Positions 35,401-48,700 of a stretch of 64,000 bases of DNA are shown one piece after another. The position numbers were made by a program, and so were the translations under genes. Location: contig NC_133914.1 in assembly GCF_964199755.1 (NCBI RefSeq), positions 4,517,368 to 4,581,367 of the forward strand, given 5' to 3'. Source of the DNA: Larus michahellis (Eukaryota > Chordata > Aves > Charadriiformes > Laridae). A model generated the notes under the pieces. That model saw only the letters and a program-made list of their open reading frames with translations, made no database searches and had not been told where the DNA came from. Each line of letters starts with the position of its first letter. Position 1 is the first letter of the stretch.

Positions 35401-38400
35401 TTTTTTTTAATGATCAAATGCTCAAAAGTATGCATCAGCATCTCAGGTATACTAGACACTGAACAATTTGCTAGCATAGCCTTGGGTGCTGGTATTAGTA
35501 TTTTTAAAGTCAGTTTTGCATTGGATGTTTTGTTTTAAACTCTGGCTTATTCCATTTTGTCAACCAAAGGGCTGATTTAATGGATGATTTTCTTGACCTG
35601 TGTCTTTTAAGAAATAAAGGTAAGATGTGTTGATCTCTTTTGAGACCCTGATGAACGATGCTCTGTTGAGAACACCTCTGAGTTACTGCAGCTGACAGTG
35701 ACCTGTCCGGAGTGTTGGGAAGCTCCACAACACACCTGTAATCCTAAAAACACTCACAGAGATAGTAAGCTCCTGTGTATTGCAGCACTCCCTTGGCCAG
35801 TGTGTGTTTCAGAGTTCCAGAAAGGTGTAAAATGCCGTGGCAGAGGAGACTTCATTGGAGAGCAAGAGAATTTGAGTTTCTCTTAAGGACTGGTAGGTTT
35901 TGGGGAGGGGCTGGATGTTCGTTCCCTCTGAGCATCCTATTTGTACAGTCAAAGAGTGGATTTATAGTATATTAGTGGTTTTGAAGCAACTTATTTAGCA
36001 GTAAACTGGCTTCTTGGTGTGGGTTATTTATGTCTGTAGAGTATGAGAGATCTGTCTTTCCATGAACGTGTATTCTCCATGTGTGTCCTTCAGGTCATTT
36101 GGTGCCGTTTCTTGCTAGATAGGAGTTGCATAAAAAGGAGCTGTTTAGAAAATAGCTGTGACTAGAGGTAAGGAAATCTGACAAAAATACTTCCAGGGAT
36201 CTTAAGAGAGCAGTGGGGCATTTGTCAGTCTGGGTGTGACTGCCTGCTTGGCTCTGGCATGGCATTAGGCCTCTCTGGGGTCCTAAGATGAAAAGAAAAC
36301 TAAACTGCTTTTAAAGAGGAAGACGAACAGTCCCTGCCTGGCAGGGAAGAGGAAGGGTTAGCCAGATGCCGCTTGGAGAGGGGGGATTGCGGAGAGAGTC
36401 TGGGAACGTTGTAGGGAAGCAGTAAGAGGAGTGGAAAGCTGCAGACAAGGCCGAGGCATTGAGATCTGCTGGAATATTGTCCCTCGTCTCTCTTTATGAT
36501 GTACTTTGGGTTAATGGATTATTCACTTCTCTGGAAAAAGTGTTTAACTGTCATCAGTCACTGGTCACAGGTTCCTGCAGAAAAGTGCAGTGCGAGGTCG
36601 GGTGGCTGGTGTGTTTCGTAGGGCTAGACGGAGGAGGAGGAGGAGGAGGAAGGGAGCCTCGGGATATAATCTTAGAGGTGAGAAGATCTTGGGTTTTGTA
36701 CAGTGAGTACCAGCGTCCCTTGCCTGCGGGGTGAGCTGCTGAGGCGTTGCAGAGCGGTGGAAGGCCTCTCTGCCCTGTTGCAGCTACGGATGGAGAAAAC
36801 ACTTGTGTATCCCAGAGGGTTTGGTTAAAGGAGGCCAGTCTGTGGGGATCCAGCCTAGGAGAAGGGCAGGTGGAGGCTTGTTAGCTGGAAAGGGTGTCTG
36901 GAGAAACTGGAAGAGAGAGATCACAGATACCATTCATCCCTGCACGTTTAGTCTATCCAAACTTGAAGCTGCTTTTTGAGTCAGCAGCCCTCTTCTCTCT
37001 CTTGCAGAGCTTAGCAGAAAAGCGTGTCTGGAAACCACCTCCTTATGGCACAATGTCTTCCGCAACGTAGCTTATTAGCCCAGCTGGCACGTTTATGTCG
37101 AGCTGGCCTTGGGCACCAGGGGCGATGGGTCTGTCCTGGTTTCCCGTGTTTACCTCTGAGCTGCAGAGTCAGCAGGATCCACCTGCCCTTGTGCCGAGGC
37201 GCTTTGCTGCAGGTTCCTGCTTCCTCTCCATCCCATGCCTGTGAGCTGCTCGTAAGGGCAGTTGTTGTTGTCTGCTTAGAGACGCTGTCTCCATAAACAG
37301 GCAAAACAATACCTATGCTAAGCTCATGTGGAAAGCCAGAGGTTAGGTATCAAAATCCGATAGCTAAATCATCCTACTACGAGAATTAGTGTGAAATATT
37401 GATGATGGAATGCAGTCACAGTGCTGCCTCTTGCTATTAAGCCTGAGAGTGAAGCAACTATTACTTAACACGTGAGTAAATGAGGTTTAAAGATGCTTAA
37501 AACATGAGGTGTCTTCCTGGGCATGCGTGCTAGCTTCCCCCATGCTAGTTCTGGAGTAAAAGGAATGTGGATTAAAAAATATATACACGATGGACAAATA
37601 TGTACACGCTAGCTCAGTTTCAGGCTGGCCAGTGGGTTCTAGGGAAGCCCCAATTTATGCACTAGAACAGATGGTGGGGTCCAAAAAATCTCAGCTGATT
37701 GCTCCAACGTTGGGGGGTGAGTTGAGCTTCTTCTGTCACGCTGAACTTGAGGCGTGTGGCAGAGGACGTTGGCTTACCGGTCACATCAGCTGCAGAAACT
37801 GGGCTTGGACGGTGGTGATTTGGGCTGGTATGGGTACATCTGGGCTGTGAACTGGTCCCGGGGAAAGTACGGCCTCGTTAGTCCTCGCTGGGCACGGACT
37901 GGGAGCAGGTTTGCCGTGCAAAGTCCTCCCATCGTCCTGACTCGCGTTCAAGGCCTGCGCTCTCGCTGTGGGAGTTTTATCAATTTTTTTCTCATCGTAA
38001 ATACAAAATAAGACTGAAATACAAACCGGGAGGGCTGCTTGTCTTCTGCTGTCTGCAGTAGGGACGTTCATCTTCAGAGACCTACAAACTACTGGGCCTT
38101 TTCTCTCTGTGTTGTATCGTAGACATGCCATGACTACCCTAAAAATCCTGCTTTTCTGCTGCAAGAAAATCCAATTTTCGGTCTGTCTGTATGGCTTTGC
38201 TACCTATTTGTAGGTCTAATGACGTTGCTGTGCTCACCGCGGAGCTGCGTAGAGGAGCCAGCTGCGTTAGGAAAGCAATCCAAACTTCCACTTTGTCCAG
38301 ACTCTGCTTTCTGTGAGGAAACATAAATTCTTGGTACTTCCTACCCATGGGGACGCTAACAATTTTTTGAAAGCAGGTTGAAGCCGAAGCCCAGGGCTTT

Positions 38401-39600
38401 GGGGATCCTGGGGTGCAGGAGCCTCATGGTTTTGCCCATGCAGTGGAAGCTCCTGTGCGACCCCGAAGTCGCTGAAGGTAGAAATCCTCGCTTTGCAGCA
38501 GCCTGAGAGATGAACCGGCAGAGAATCAGGCAGGGTTTGTCAGAGCTTCTGCCCTGACCTCAACGGCGTTATTTGTTGCTGCGTTTCTGCAAAATGTTCT
38601 TGTTTCAATGAATCAGCATTTCCTCATTCAAAAGGGGACTCGCTTGAAAATTTTGGCTTGTTCTGCTTGTGAATGCTTTGAAAAGAGAATTTAAAACTGT
38701 TGGGTTATGTAGGACAAAATGGATGTTTAATGTTTTATTTTATTTATTTTTTAAGAGAACTGTAGAAAATATCAAAATGGGACAGCGCAGGGCCTGCGGT
38801 ATGTAAATGTAGTGAATTACATCAGTTCTCACAGACTGGCTGGTCCTTTGCTAGGCAGCCTGTCTGGAGCAGGGTTGTGACAATCACTCTGCAATTTGAA
38901 TGTTTTCTAGTAGATGTAGCTGATTTTATGGGGTTTAAATTATTTAGGTTGGTGCATTAAGTATGTAACTCCATTAAGAGTAGGAGGGGAAACTCTAATT
39001 TCTCCTGGAAATACAGCTTTAAATGATTGCCCGTTTTCTCTTGCTAATGTAATTGGGTGTTCAGATGATAGTGTAACCTGTTGTGATTTCTAAGGAAATG
39101 CTTTTTTGGGTTTTGTTTTTGGGTTGGTTTCTTTTTTTGGCTGATGATCAAATGTAGTAAATGAGAGAGAAGAGGTGGCCAAGAATATCGATGCCTTGTT
39201 TATTCACAATATAATAAGTCTTTGTTGGTTGTGGAGTTTGGGGAAAGTGGCCTTGGACATGAGTGGACACGGAATGGTGAAAGGCAAGCTGTGACACAGG
39301 ATGCCACCCTGGACTTGCAGGGTCTCTGTTGGCATAGAAACGTGGCTTTTCTAGGCCGATGTAGTCCTGCTCGTTGTGATTTCTCCCTAAAATGAGGATG
39401 GCCTCTTAAGTCAGGTGTTCTTCAGTCTTACATTGTTCCTTCCCATCCTCGAATTTCTTCAAGGAGCCTTTATACAAAACTTTTCAGTTCTTAGCCGCTG
39501 CTATTTTTAGAAAAAAAAAAAATAATGACATAATATTGTACATAAATGACCTAATATGTTTGTGTGCCTGCCTTTGTTCCCTCCCTCTCCTGTCCTGCAG
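32424..39600 (+). other. WDTC1: Remainder of WDTC1 intron 1
   Basis: About 7.2 kb. The first 500 bp are C/T-rich and low-complexity; a TA microsatellite with an adjoining A run lies at 33370-33413, a (GGA) tract at about 36630-36655 and a T run at 35395-35408. I recognise no exon, RNA gene or CR1 in the rest. The acceptor is CTGTCCTGCAG ending at 39600. Confidence 0.8.
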
Positions 39601-39748
39601 GTAATTAAATGCCCTTGGTGTGGATCTTTGCTCTGTTGGCATGCTTGGATGCACAGCAGCTCTTCCGATAGCTTCTTTTCGTCTGCCCCATTGCAAGAAG
39701 ATGGCAAAAGCAAACATTACCAGAGACATCATCCACAGACAGATCAAG
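39601..39748 (+). CDS. WDTC1: WDTC1 exon 2: end of 5' UTR and first 16 codons
   Basis: The acceptor AG at 39599-39600 and donor GTATGT at 39749 bound the exon. Coding starts at 39701 and gives residues 1-16 ([16 protein letters not shown]), phase 0 at the end. The preceding 100 bases are 5' UTR with a separate short uORF (39609-39671) and an in-frame upstream ATG at 39641 with no intervening stop. Confidence 0.95.
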
Positions 39749-42700
39749 GTATGTGTTAGCCAAGCGGTCGCTTGTGTTGGGTGGAGAGATGGAGGATCAG
39801 TGTTCATGCTGGATTGGGAAATACTCGTGTTGTTGCCTTTACTTCTGAAAAGATCTCTGCTCTTTAGGTATTGATAAACTGTATAAGTAGCTTAAGAGAA
39901 CAAACACATAGGACCTGTCGCTGTCCTTAATGAAGAGCTGGGATGAAGTATGGCATAACAGGAATACAGTCCTTCTCCATAGCAGGAGCGCACCGTGATA
40001 GTTTGACATCAGCTGGTCTGTTCCCTTTGAGTACGATGTTGAAGAGAGAAATCAGGCTGGTTGTGTTTGGGCACCATAAAGGACCCTTAGCTAGCTTCCC
40101 TCGTGAGTTTTCTGTCTGCTGCTTTATGTGTCCTTATCGTATGATCTTGCCATCAAAGGTGTTTTTTGACTGTAGTGAAGCTAATGATCTCTGTCTCAGT
40201 CTCTTTCTGTCTCCTTTTCTTTAAAGAGTGGTGTGTTCCTTCCTTTGTGTAGGGAAAAACTTCCTCGGTGGTCGGATCAGTCATCTGATGGCTGAATTTG
40301 TGAAATATCTCTTAACGTGAAAGGACAGACATAGCAGACACAATAGGCAATTATTACTTGGACTCGGAGGCCTTAAATCATTTGCAGCTTTGCTGGTGAT
40401 CAGCATTCACGAAAGTGGTCTGTTAGTGGCCAGAATAAGGAATGAAGAGCTTGAACGCTCGCTTCACTTTGCAGTTGGGTAGCAAACTTTGTATTATAAG
40501 CTTGTAATTTAATCCATGTGCAAAGATTTATTTTACTGCTCTAACAAGGAAGGGATGGTTCTGTGGTTAGAGCGTTAGCCTGGGACTTTTTCACACTGTC
40601 TGCTCTGTTAGACTTTCATGTGTGACCTTGGGAAGGTTGCTAAGGCTGACAGTTCCTTGTAGGAAAAGCAATATCCTACTGCACAGACCTCACAAAGCCA
40701 CTGAGGTTGCAATTGCAAGGCAATTATAACTGCAGCACCTTCCACTGGACCGAGCAGTGTTTTGGGAGTGCTATCCATAAAAAATATGTCAAGGGGTCTG
40801 AAGTTTGTAATGGAAGTTAGTACAAAAAAGCCTGGTTTTGTTTTGGTTTTCCTCCAGTCCCCTTATATCCCAGAATCATAGAATGTGTTGGGTTGGAAGG
40901 GACCTCTAAAGGCCATCTAGTCCAACCCCCCTGCAGTGAGCAGGGACATCTTTAACTAGATCAGATTGCTCAGAGCCTCATAAAGCCTGGCCTTGAATGG
41001 ATATGTGTCTCCATTTTGTTTTCAAATAGCTTTTGTTGTGTGGAGTTCCTTACTTAACGTTGGTCTGCAGAGCTGTGATGTAGTACTAGTTCTTTGTGTC
41101 TGCTCTGTGGCTGCTAACACGTCCCTAGTACCATCAGTGCCATTTTTGACATCAGGGGTTCCCATCTATAAATGGTGATAACGAAGGCGTACGTTGTCTT
41201 TGCCTGACAATAGCATGGCATGGGACAGGAGCGGGGCTGGATCAGGTCCTAGGAAGGAATCTCCTTGGACATTAGATGTTCCATCCAAAATATGACTTGC
41301 AGTCCCTTTTCCTCATGCCTGCCTCTGCAGTTGGCCTTCTTTCACTGAAGCCATCTGCTAACGCATCTGTGAACCCTGTGAGATCACAGGGGAAACAACT
41401 GTCCTGCTTTTCTTCACCTTCATTTGTACCGCCGCGGTTCTGTGGCAGCTGTTCCCTTCCCTGTAGAACAGGCTGTGCTGTGGTACTGCAGCTACATGCC
41501 CCTACTCCATTTCTGATCAAATAAGCCATCTCTAAAGGATGCTGCTGCCCAGTTACGTTCCCCAGTGCTTTGCCCCGTGGTGGTGGTCCTTCAGGACAGA
41601 TCCTGTGTAACGGCAGACTTCTCCTGAGCAGCTGTGGTCTAGGACTGCCGGCCTCAGGAGTGAGTTGCTTCTGAAATCCTCACCAAGGGATAATGACAGG
41701 CATTCCCAAGCTTTTCCTGTATCTCCTGTTTCTGGCCCAAAGTAGGCAACTTATTCTGTCTTAGTGTGGGCCTCTCAAACCTTCTCTTGGCTACCCAGCT
41801 GGAGCCTGACAGATTAACATCACTTAAAACCAATTCAGGGGCAAGGATTACAAACTGCCTGCCTGGGGAAGATGCAAATAATGTCTCCCTGCTATGGGAC
41901 AGGTACTTGGTGCTATGGACACCCCGATACCTGGCAAGGTCCCTGCTTGATTTGTGAAGTTCTGAAATCTTCTCTTGGAAGGGCAAAAGGAGCGTTTTGT
42001 CTGCTGTAGTCAGTGTGGCGCTTGTTTGCTTTGTGCAGGAGAGGGGTGCGCTGGGCTTCGAACGACACTATCACGTCACCGATCCATTCATTCGACGCCT
42101 GGGCCTAGAAGCAGAATTGCAGGTAAGTGAGCGGTGTTTTAACGAGCAAACCGAGCTGCTGCGTGTACAACTTAGTGCAGAAAGGACAGCGTGCGGGAGT
42201 GTGTGGCGTTCTCTCTCTTGTATGGGATAGACAGCGATTACTTAGTCCCCTAAACTGCATTAGAGCCAGGAATAGCTCAGTGAGATCCTGCGGGAGCTTT
42301 CTGCATTACCTAATGCACCTACAAGACAGACCTTAACGGGTGTGTATCAGCTAATCCTAACAGCAGCGCCTGAAAAAGGCAACTGTCAACTGTTCAAGAT
42401 ATTCATCTCTGATGCTGAAGAGTGTAATGTTGCCTAAAAAATAGGTTGTTGTATTGCAGTCTGACACAGCTTTAGAAGATCGTAAGATTGTCTTGGTTTG
42501 GGGGAGGAAAGGATTCTTTTGTCCCCCTTTTCAGTCGCATCTCCCCTATCAAACGCTACTCAGTGCTCTCCTGGTACAGTTGTTAGTTAATTTGGATGAA
42601 GATGGATGATACAGTCACCCAGCAGCAAGGTGCTTCTAAAAGAGTTATCAAAAGTGCATTTTCCCTGCGTTCCCGGAGAACCTGTACATGTAATTTGTCA

Positions 42701-45700
42701 GCCTAGCCAAGGGCTTTTGAAGCAAAGTCACCTTTCCGTGTGTACAGCAGGATTTCATCTGTAGCCTCTGAGACTAAACTGCCATTTTATTCAACACTAC
42801 ATTTTTCTTTATTTGTTTCATTTTGCCTTTTCTACCCCAGCTGCTAGAGCATGTCTCTCTCTTTTCTGGAGGTGCTTATCTGCCATGTGGGTGGTTGTTT
42901 TTTTTTTTTTTATTTTTTTTATTTTTCACAGGGTTGGAATGAAAAAACCTGCTTGTATTGGAACACGTTGTATGTGTGGGGAGCTCGCTGTGTCCTTGTC
43001 TTAGAACAGCTCTGTTTGATAAGTATGAAGTTTGTATAATACTGTTTTCTCTTTTTTTTTCTTTTTTTTTTTTTTTTCTTTTCCTCAGGGTCACTCTGGG
43101 TGTGTCAACTGTCTCGAATGGAATGAAAAAGGAGAGTAAGTATGTGGCTTGATTTGGGGGATCAACAAACGGATAACCCCAGGTTCTGCCAAGAGTAGGA
43201 CGTAGGTCATCTTATCCTAAGCAGCTGCTTCTCATTCCCGGCAAAAGGGAGCTCAGGCTCAAAGTTTTGAACTGTAGTGGAGCTCACGCTTCAAAAGAAG
43301 CTTCATTTTGTTAAATATATCTGGATGGTATGAGGAATGCCCCTTTGGTAGAGTTCAGAAGGGAAATGGTCAGACTAAGAAGTAGAGATTGAAGGCTGCT
43401 TCTCCTCTCTTAAGTGGTATTATGGATTATAATGGATCTTCAGGATTTGCCCAGCTGGTAGTGACATTTCCCCACCCCCTGCACCATGCTGTTAAAAGCT
43501 TCTGCTGGGGGACAAATATATAAGGGAGGAAGGTAGAGCATTTACCCTTCCCTGCAATTTTAGGGGGAAACTAAACATAAGAGCATTTCTGTTATCCAAA
43601 TGGAATAAAGAATATCTGCATGAGAAATTACTGGATGGAAGGAAGAGCGTGTATTTCTTGACAGGCCTCTTAAAAGATCCAAAGTCTGCTGTCTGATACT
43701 CTTCAGAATTATTTACCAGTGAAAATTTCACGTACTTGAAAGAGATCTGGCTACAAGGAAATAAGTTTAAAACAGCTGATGGTTGCAGATGTCAAATTCT
43801 TTTGCTTCGAATGAAGATGGGTGTACAAGGCAAACACCGCCTTGCAATACCGCTGCCACACCCTACGCTTAAAAAGCAGTTTGTGAATCACTAAATGGGG
43901 CCTGGCTCGGGACTGCTCGGGCACATCCAAAGTCCAGGAATGAATGCCTTGGCTTGGATTCGGGGATGATGTGGAGCAGTTAATGCAGCCGGGCTAAAAA
44001 GGCAAATGGAGGCCCTGCATTTTGTTGTTGACCGAATGCTCCTATTGTTTTCCCCGGTGCCATCTGAATCTGCGGTGAGCTGGTCCGATGGGCTAAACCA
44101 ATGAAAAACACTGGCTTTATTTTCTCTGGAGTTGATGTTTGGCTGCTTTAGCTCCCTGAACTGGCTGAATGGATTGGCGCGTGGGGAGCAACAAGAACAC
44201 ATGGCTGAGAAAAGAGAGAGGAAGTAGGCTTTTTAGAGCTGAATTAACTTAATGGCTGTCTGTGGTCAAACCACTCTAAGAAATTGGTCACAGCTTAGAA
44301 CAGAAGAATACATGCTGCATATTTCTCTTCTCTTTCTTTTAGCTTGTTGGCCTCTGGCTCTGATGACCAGCATACCATTGTCTGGGATCCTCTGCACCAC
44401 AAGAAACTCCTTTCGATGCACACAGGACATACTGCAAACATCTTCTCTGTCAAGGTATGGGATTGGAAGGAATAAACGGCTGACAAAATCAGCAACCGAA
44501 GCTGGGAAACATTCTCCTACAAGTGGTTTCCCTCCTGAAATAATTTAATATTTCTAATGTTGAGTAAAAAAATGGCATTAAATCTAATACCTGTTCCCAG
44601 GCTTATCTCATTCCCTCTGTAAAGTCAAAGGAAGTGGTTGTGGCACACTGGGATGTGTGACGAAGAGACCGTTTTGTGTGCTGCTGTAGTTGGTGACTCT
44701 TGAGTGTGCACGTTGGCACGTGTGCGATGTAGGTAATAACGTGGGTCATCCTGCGTTCCTAAAGCCAACTGCTCTGTGACCCATCACGACAGCTCGGCGA
44801 TGTCTGTGTGACCAGCCTCGGCGCTTCTCAAATTTGAATCAAATCTCTCTCCCGCAGTTCTTGCCGCATTCAGGGGATCGGATCCTCATCACGGGAGCTG
44901 CAGATTCCAAGGTGCATGTCCATGACTTGACTGTCAAGGAGACCATCCACATGTTTGGAGATCACACCAACAGAGTTAAGCGGATTGCCACAGCTCCCAT
45001 GTGGCCTAACACCTTCTGGAGTGCAGCAGAAGACGGGCTAATCAGGTACAGAACTCTAGTTGTTCTGCCCCAAAATTAATTGGATTAGCATCTACTCTGG
45101 TGTGTACTATGCACGGATCTGAAGAGAGACTGCCTCCGTACTAAAGAGCTTAAGCTAATCTTTCCCTTTCCTGAAACTGGAAGGATTCGTCTTGAAAAGA
45201 CTCCTCTGATGCACTTTACTCAGCTCCTCTGTTTTCCCCCCACTGAAAAGGGAGGGCAAGAAAGAAACAGCCGTGTCAAATGGGAGGGAGATACAACACC
45301 AAGCGACATTTCCCTCCAGAGTCATTGAGACTCTTAAATGAGTAATGTTACTCTGAGGGTCTGGTACACTTTTCATACGAGCTACTGTTTGTGAGATCAT
45401 GACTGGGAGTTTAATTTGGAACTTGATTAAATCTGTGCGCGTTATAGAGCTGCTTTTAATGGTTATCCTGATATTGAGGCCTAGCGTATATTGAACTGAG
45501 ATGCTTCCAGTAACTCGTGGCACAAATGACTGTTAATGTTTATGGCGCAAATGACTGTTAACATCTCTTCATAGGTGACAGATAATTAAGTGTAGGTCAC
45601 TACTGAGCAGTATAAACATGCTGCTTTGAGTGGACTTCAGTTTGGTCCCCATGGAAAGCTAACCTCTCTCCGCTTGCTGCTTCTGTTAGCTGGTGATGTG

Positions 45701-48700
45701 GGTTGCCCGACTCTTTCTTCCCTTTGCAGACAGTACGATCTGCGAGAGAACAGCAAACGTTCCGAAGTCCTCATAGACCTGACAGAGTACTGCGGGCAGC
45801 TGGTGGAGGCCAAATGCCTGACGGTCAACCCCCAAGATAACAACTACTTAGCAGTAGGGGCAAGCGGACCCTTTGTGCGGCTCTACGACATACGCATGAT
45901 CCACAACCACAGGTAATGGCAGCTGCTTTTTCTGGGTCTTCTGAGCCCTCATGAAGTTCAACCAGGCCAAGTGCAAGGTCCTGCACCGGGGTCATGGCAA
46001 TCCCAGGCACAAATACAGGTTGGGTGCAGAATGGCTTGAGAGCAGCCCGGAGGAGAAGGACTTGGGGGTGCTGGTAGACGAGAAGCTCAACATGAGCAGG
46101 CAATGCGCACTTGCAGCCCAGAAAGCCAACCACATCCTGGGCTGCATCAAAAGCAGTGTGGCCATCAGGTTGAGGGAGGTGATTCTGCCCCTCTGCTCCG
46201 TTCTGGGGAGACCCCACCTGGAGTCCTGCGTCCAGCTCTGGAGTCCTCAACACAAAAAGGACACGGACCTGCTGGAGCGGGTCCAGAGGAGGCCATAAAG
46301 ATGATCAAAGGGCTGGAGCCCCTCTGCTGTGAGGACAGGCTGAGAGAGTTGGGGTTGTTCAGCTTGGACAAGAGAAGGCTCCAAGGAGACCTTAGAGCCC
46401 CTTCCAGTCCCTAAAGGGGCCTACAGGAAGGATGGGGAGGGACTGTTTATCAGGGAGTCTAATGATAGGACACAGGGTAATGGCCTCAAACTGAAAGAGG
46501 GGAGATTTAGATTGGATATCAGGAAGAAATTCTGTACGGTAAGGGTGGTGAGGCACTGGAACAGGTTTCCCAGGGAAGTTGTCAATGCCCCATCCCTGGA
46601 GGGGTTCAAGGCCGGGCCAGATGAAGCTTGGAGCAACCTGGGCTGGTGGGAGGTGTCCCTGCCCAGGGCAGGGGGTGGCACTGAATGGGCTTTAAGGTCC
46701 CTTCCAACCCAAACCATTCTGTGATTCCATGAGAAATCTCTTCAAGGCTCTGGTGGGAAGGGGGCTTGCAATGATCCGGCACTCGCCCATCTCACCGTGC
46801 AGTTTTACTCAGTCTTTTCTATCACCCAGAGTCTTTTCGAACTGCGTGAGTACAATGGGGTGGTGCGAGGCAGGCTTGTGACTGCACAGTTGTATAGGTA
46901 CGAGGCCTTCCCCTTGTGTGCAAACAAGAAGTGTCGGCATAGATCAGGCTTCCAGAAGTTGAATGCTGTGGTTATAAGACTGTTCTTCTTTCTCATTAGA
47001 AAAAGCATGAAGCAGAGTCCTTCAGCTGGAGTACACACGTTCTGCGACCGGCAGAAACCCCTCCCGGACGGTGCGGCACAGTACTACGTGGCAGGTATTG
47101 GGACCTGTGCTGGGGGTGACTGATGGGACTTTAAGTTAATGCCCGAAGAAGCAGAGTTCTACCAGTCACACAAGAAACTACTGCTTGGAAGAGTTCTTCC
47201 CTGATACAGGGATGTTCCATGGAATTGCAAATTGCAGATTATTAACTTCAATGCTGTGAATTCTGGCTTGTGTTACCTGCCCACTTTCCCTGGTTTGGCG
47301 GTGTTGTGTGGTCGTGAGCCGGCCTTACTTCTTCTTGTCTAGCGTAAATGTCTTTTTGTCACTTTTATTGGAAAGCCAAGGATTGGATAACCTGGGTGCT
47401 ATAGGCTCCTGGAACTGGTCCCAGCCAGGCTGCTGTTAAAAATCTTTTTGGCACAGAAGTGTTTTATCCTCATCCTGCAGATGAAGAATCAGCGATGCAG
47501 TATCTGGGCAACCTAGATGACATTCTTCTTCACTGCTTGTTGTTTACTATCTTATTTTTCCCCCAAATGTTTGGGTTTTTTTAAAGTATCTTAGACCACC
47601 ACGTTCAGCAGACCGGTTTTGACAGTCTTGCTTCTGATGAGTCCCGCTAGAGGATTTCTCAGGTCCCCTGAATTGGTCATGCAACACATCTGCTGTCTGA
47701 AGCAAAAGAACCTGCGCGTGAGCTGAATACTTAGGAGCCTTGGTTTGGTTGTGCTAAGGGCTTTATTAAGGCAATCTGATTAGAGGGTTGAAGATGGTGG
47801 TATTTGTTTGCAGATGGCCACAAATCGCAGAAGCCAAATGCGCAGTGAATCCCTAAAACTGCGATTTGCTGGGTTCTGCAGGCTTCATTGTTAGCAAGCT
47901 GGTCATAATCCGGTCTTCTCTTCATACGGAGATGGCCCTGCGGAACTGATACCTAGAACTTGTGAAAAGGCAGCTACGCGCATCTGGGTGTTTCGATGGC
48001 TGATGGAAGGATTCAATAAACAGCAGTAGGAAATGGAAAATCCCTTAGGTGCATGCGCTTCATGGCATTGCTTTCCTAACGACCCCTTGTGAAAGGGAGC
48101 ACCTGGGGTAGGACAAAGACAACTGGTTACGCTAATACATATGAAACTTTTCTCTCCACAGGGCACCTCCCGGTGAAGCTTCCAGACTACAACAATCGGC
48201 TGAGAGTTCTGGTGGCCACGTACGTCACCTTCAGTCCTGATGGCACTGAGCTCTTAGTCAACATGGGAGGGGAGCAGGTAAGACGACAGCTAAAGTTTGG
48301 CAGAAAGCTTCACATTGGGTTGTGTTTGTTGGGTCACTCTGCGTTATTGGGCGTTCTTGAAAACGGGTATAGCAACTTCTCCGTGGGTAATATGGTTGAT
48401 TTTAAACTGCTTTCTGATTCGTTCAGACTAAATGCTTGGTATTAGGGATTTATTTGTTATGCTACCACTGATCAAACTTGAACCACGTTCTATTCTGGTT
48501 TTCCAATTCACGTTTTGTTCTCTGAAAGAGGAAAAAAAACCCAGAGTTCTGGAACTGACCTTTGCTGACCTAGAAAAGATTTCCTAACTCATTCTTGAAA
48601 CATCAAACTGCTTCTGTAATAGAATCTAGTGAATAAGGAACTTAGAGAAGCAAAGGCCTTCACCTGAAACATTGATTGCTTTAATTTTAAGTGCTGGGTG

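Larger units (their letters stand above)
39749..42038 (+). other. WDTC1: WDTC1 intron 2
   Basis: Contains the MIR-like copy at 40556-40790, the CR1 tail at 40871-41003 and a possible MIR piece at 41080-41190. Outside these I see no feature. GT-AG borders. Confidence 0.85.

Noticed and set aside
40556..40630. tRNA-like head (GTGGTTAGAGCG) considered as a tRNA gene
   Set aside because: No B box, acceptor stem or anticodon arm follows. The downstream TGTGTGACCTTGGG block shows that it is a MIR-like SINE.
45951..46298. 115-codon open frame between WDTC1 exons 7 and 8
   Set aside because: It is the decayed C-terminus of CR1 ORF2, not a WDTC1 exon; exon 7 joins exon 8 in phase without it.
47455..47500. 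Weak MIR-like match (TTATCCTCATCCTGCAGATG)
   Set aside because: Only one short block matches and the expected following block is missing, so it was not listed as an element.
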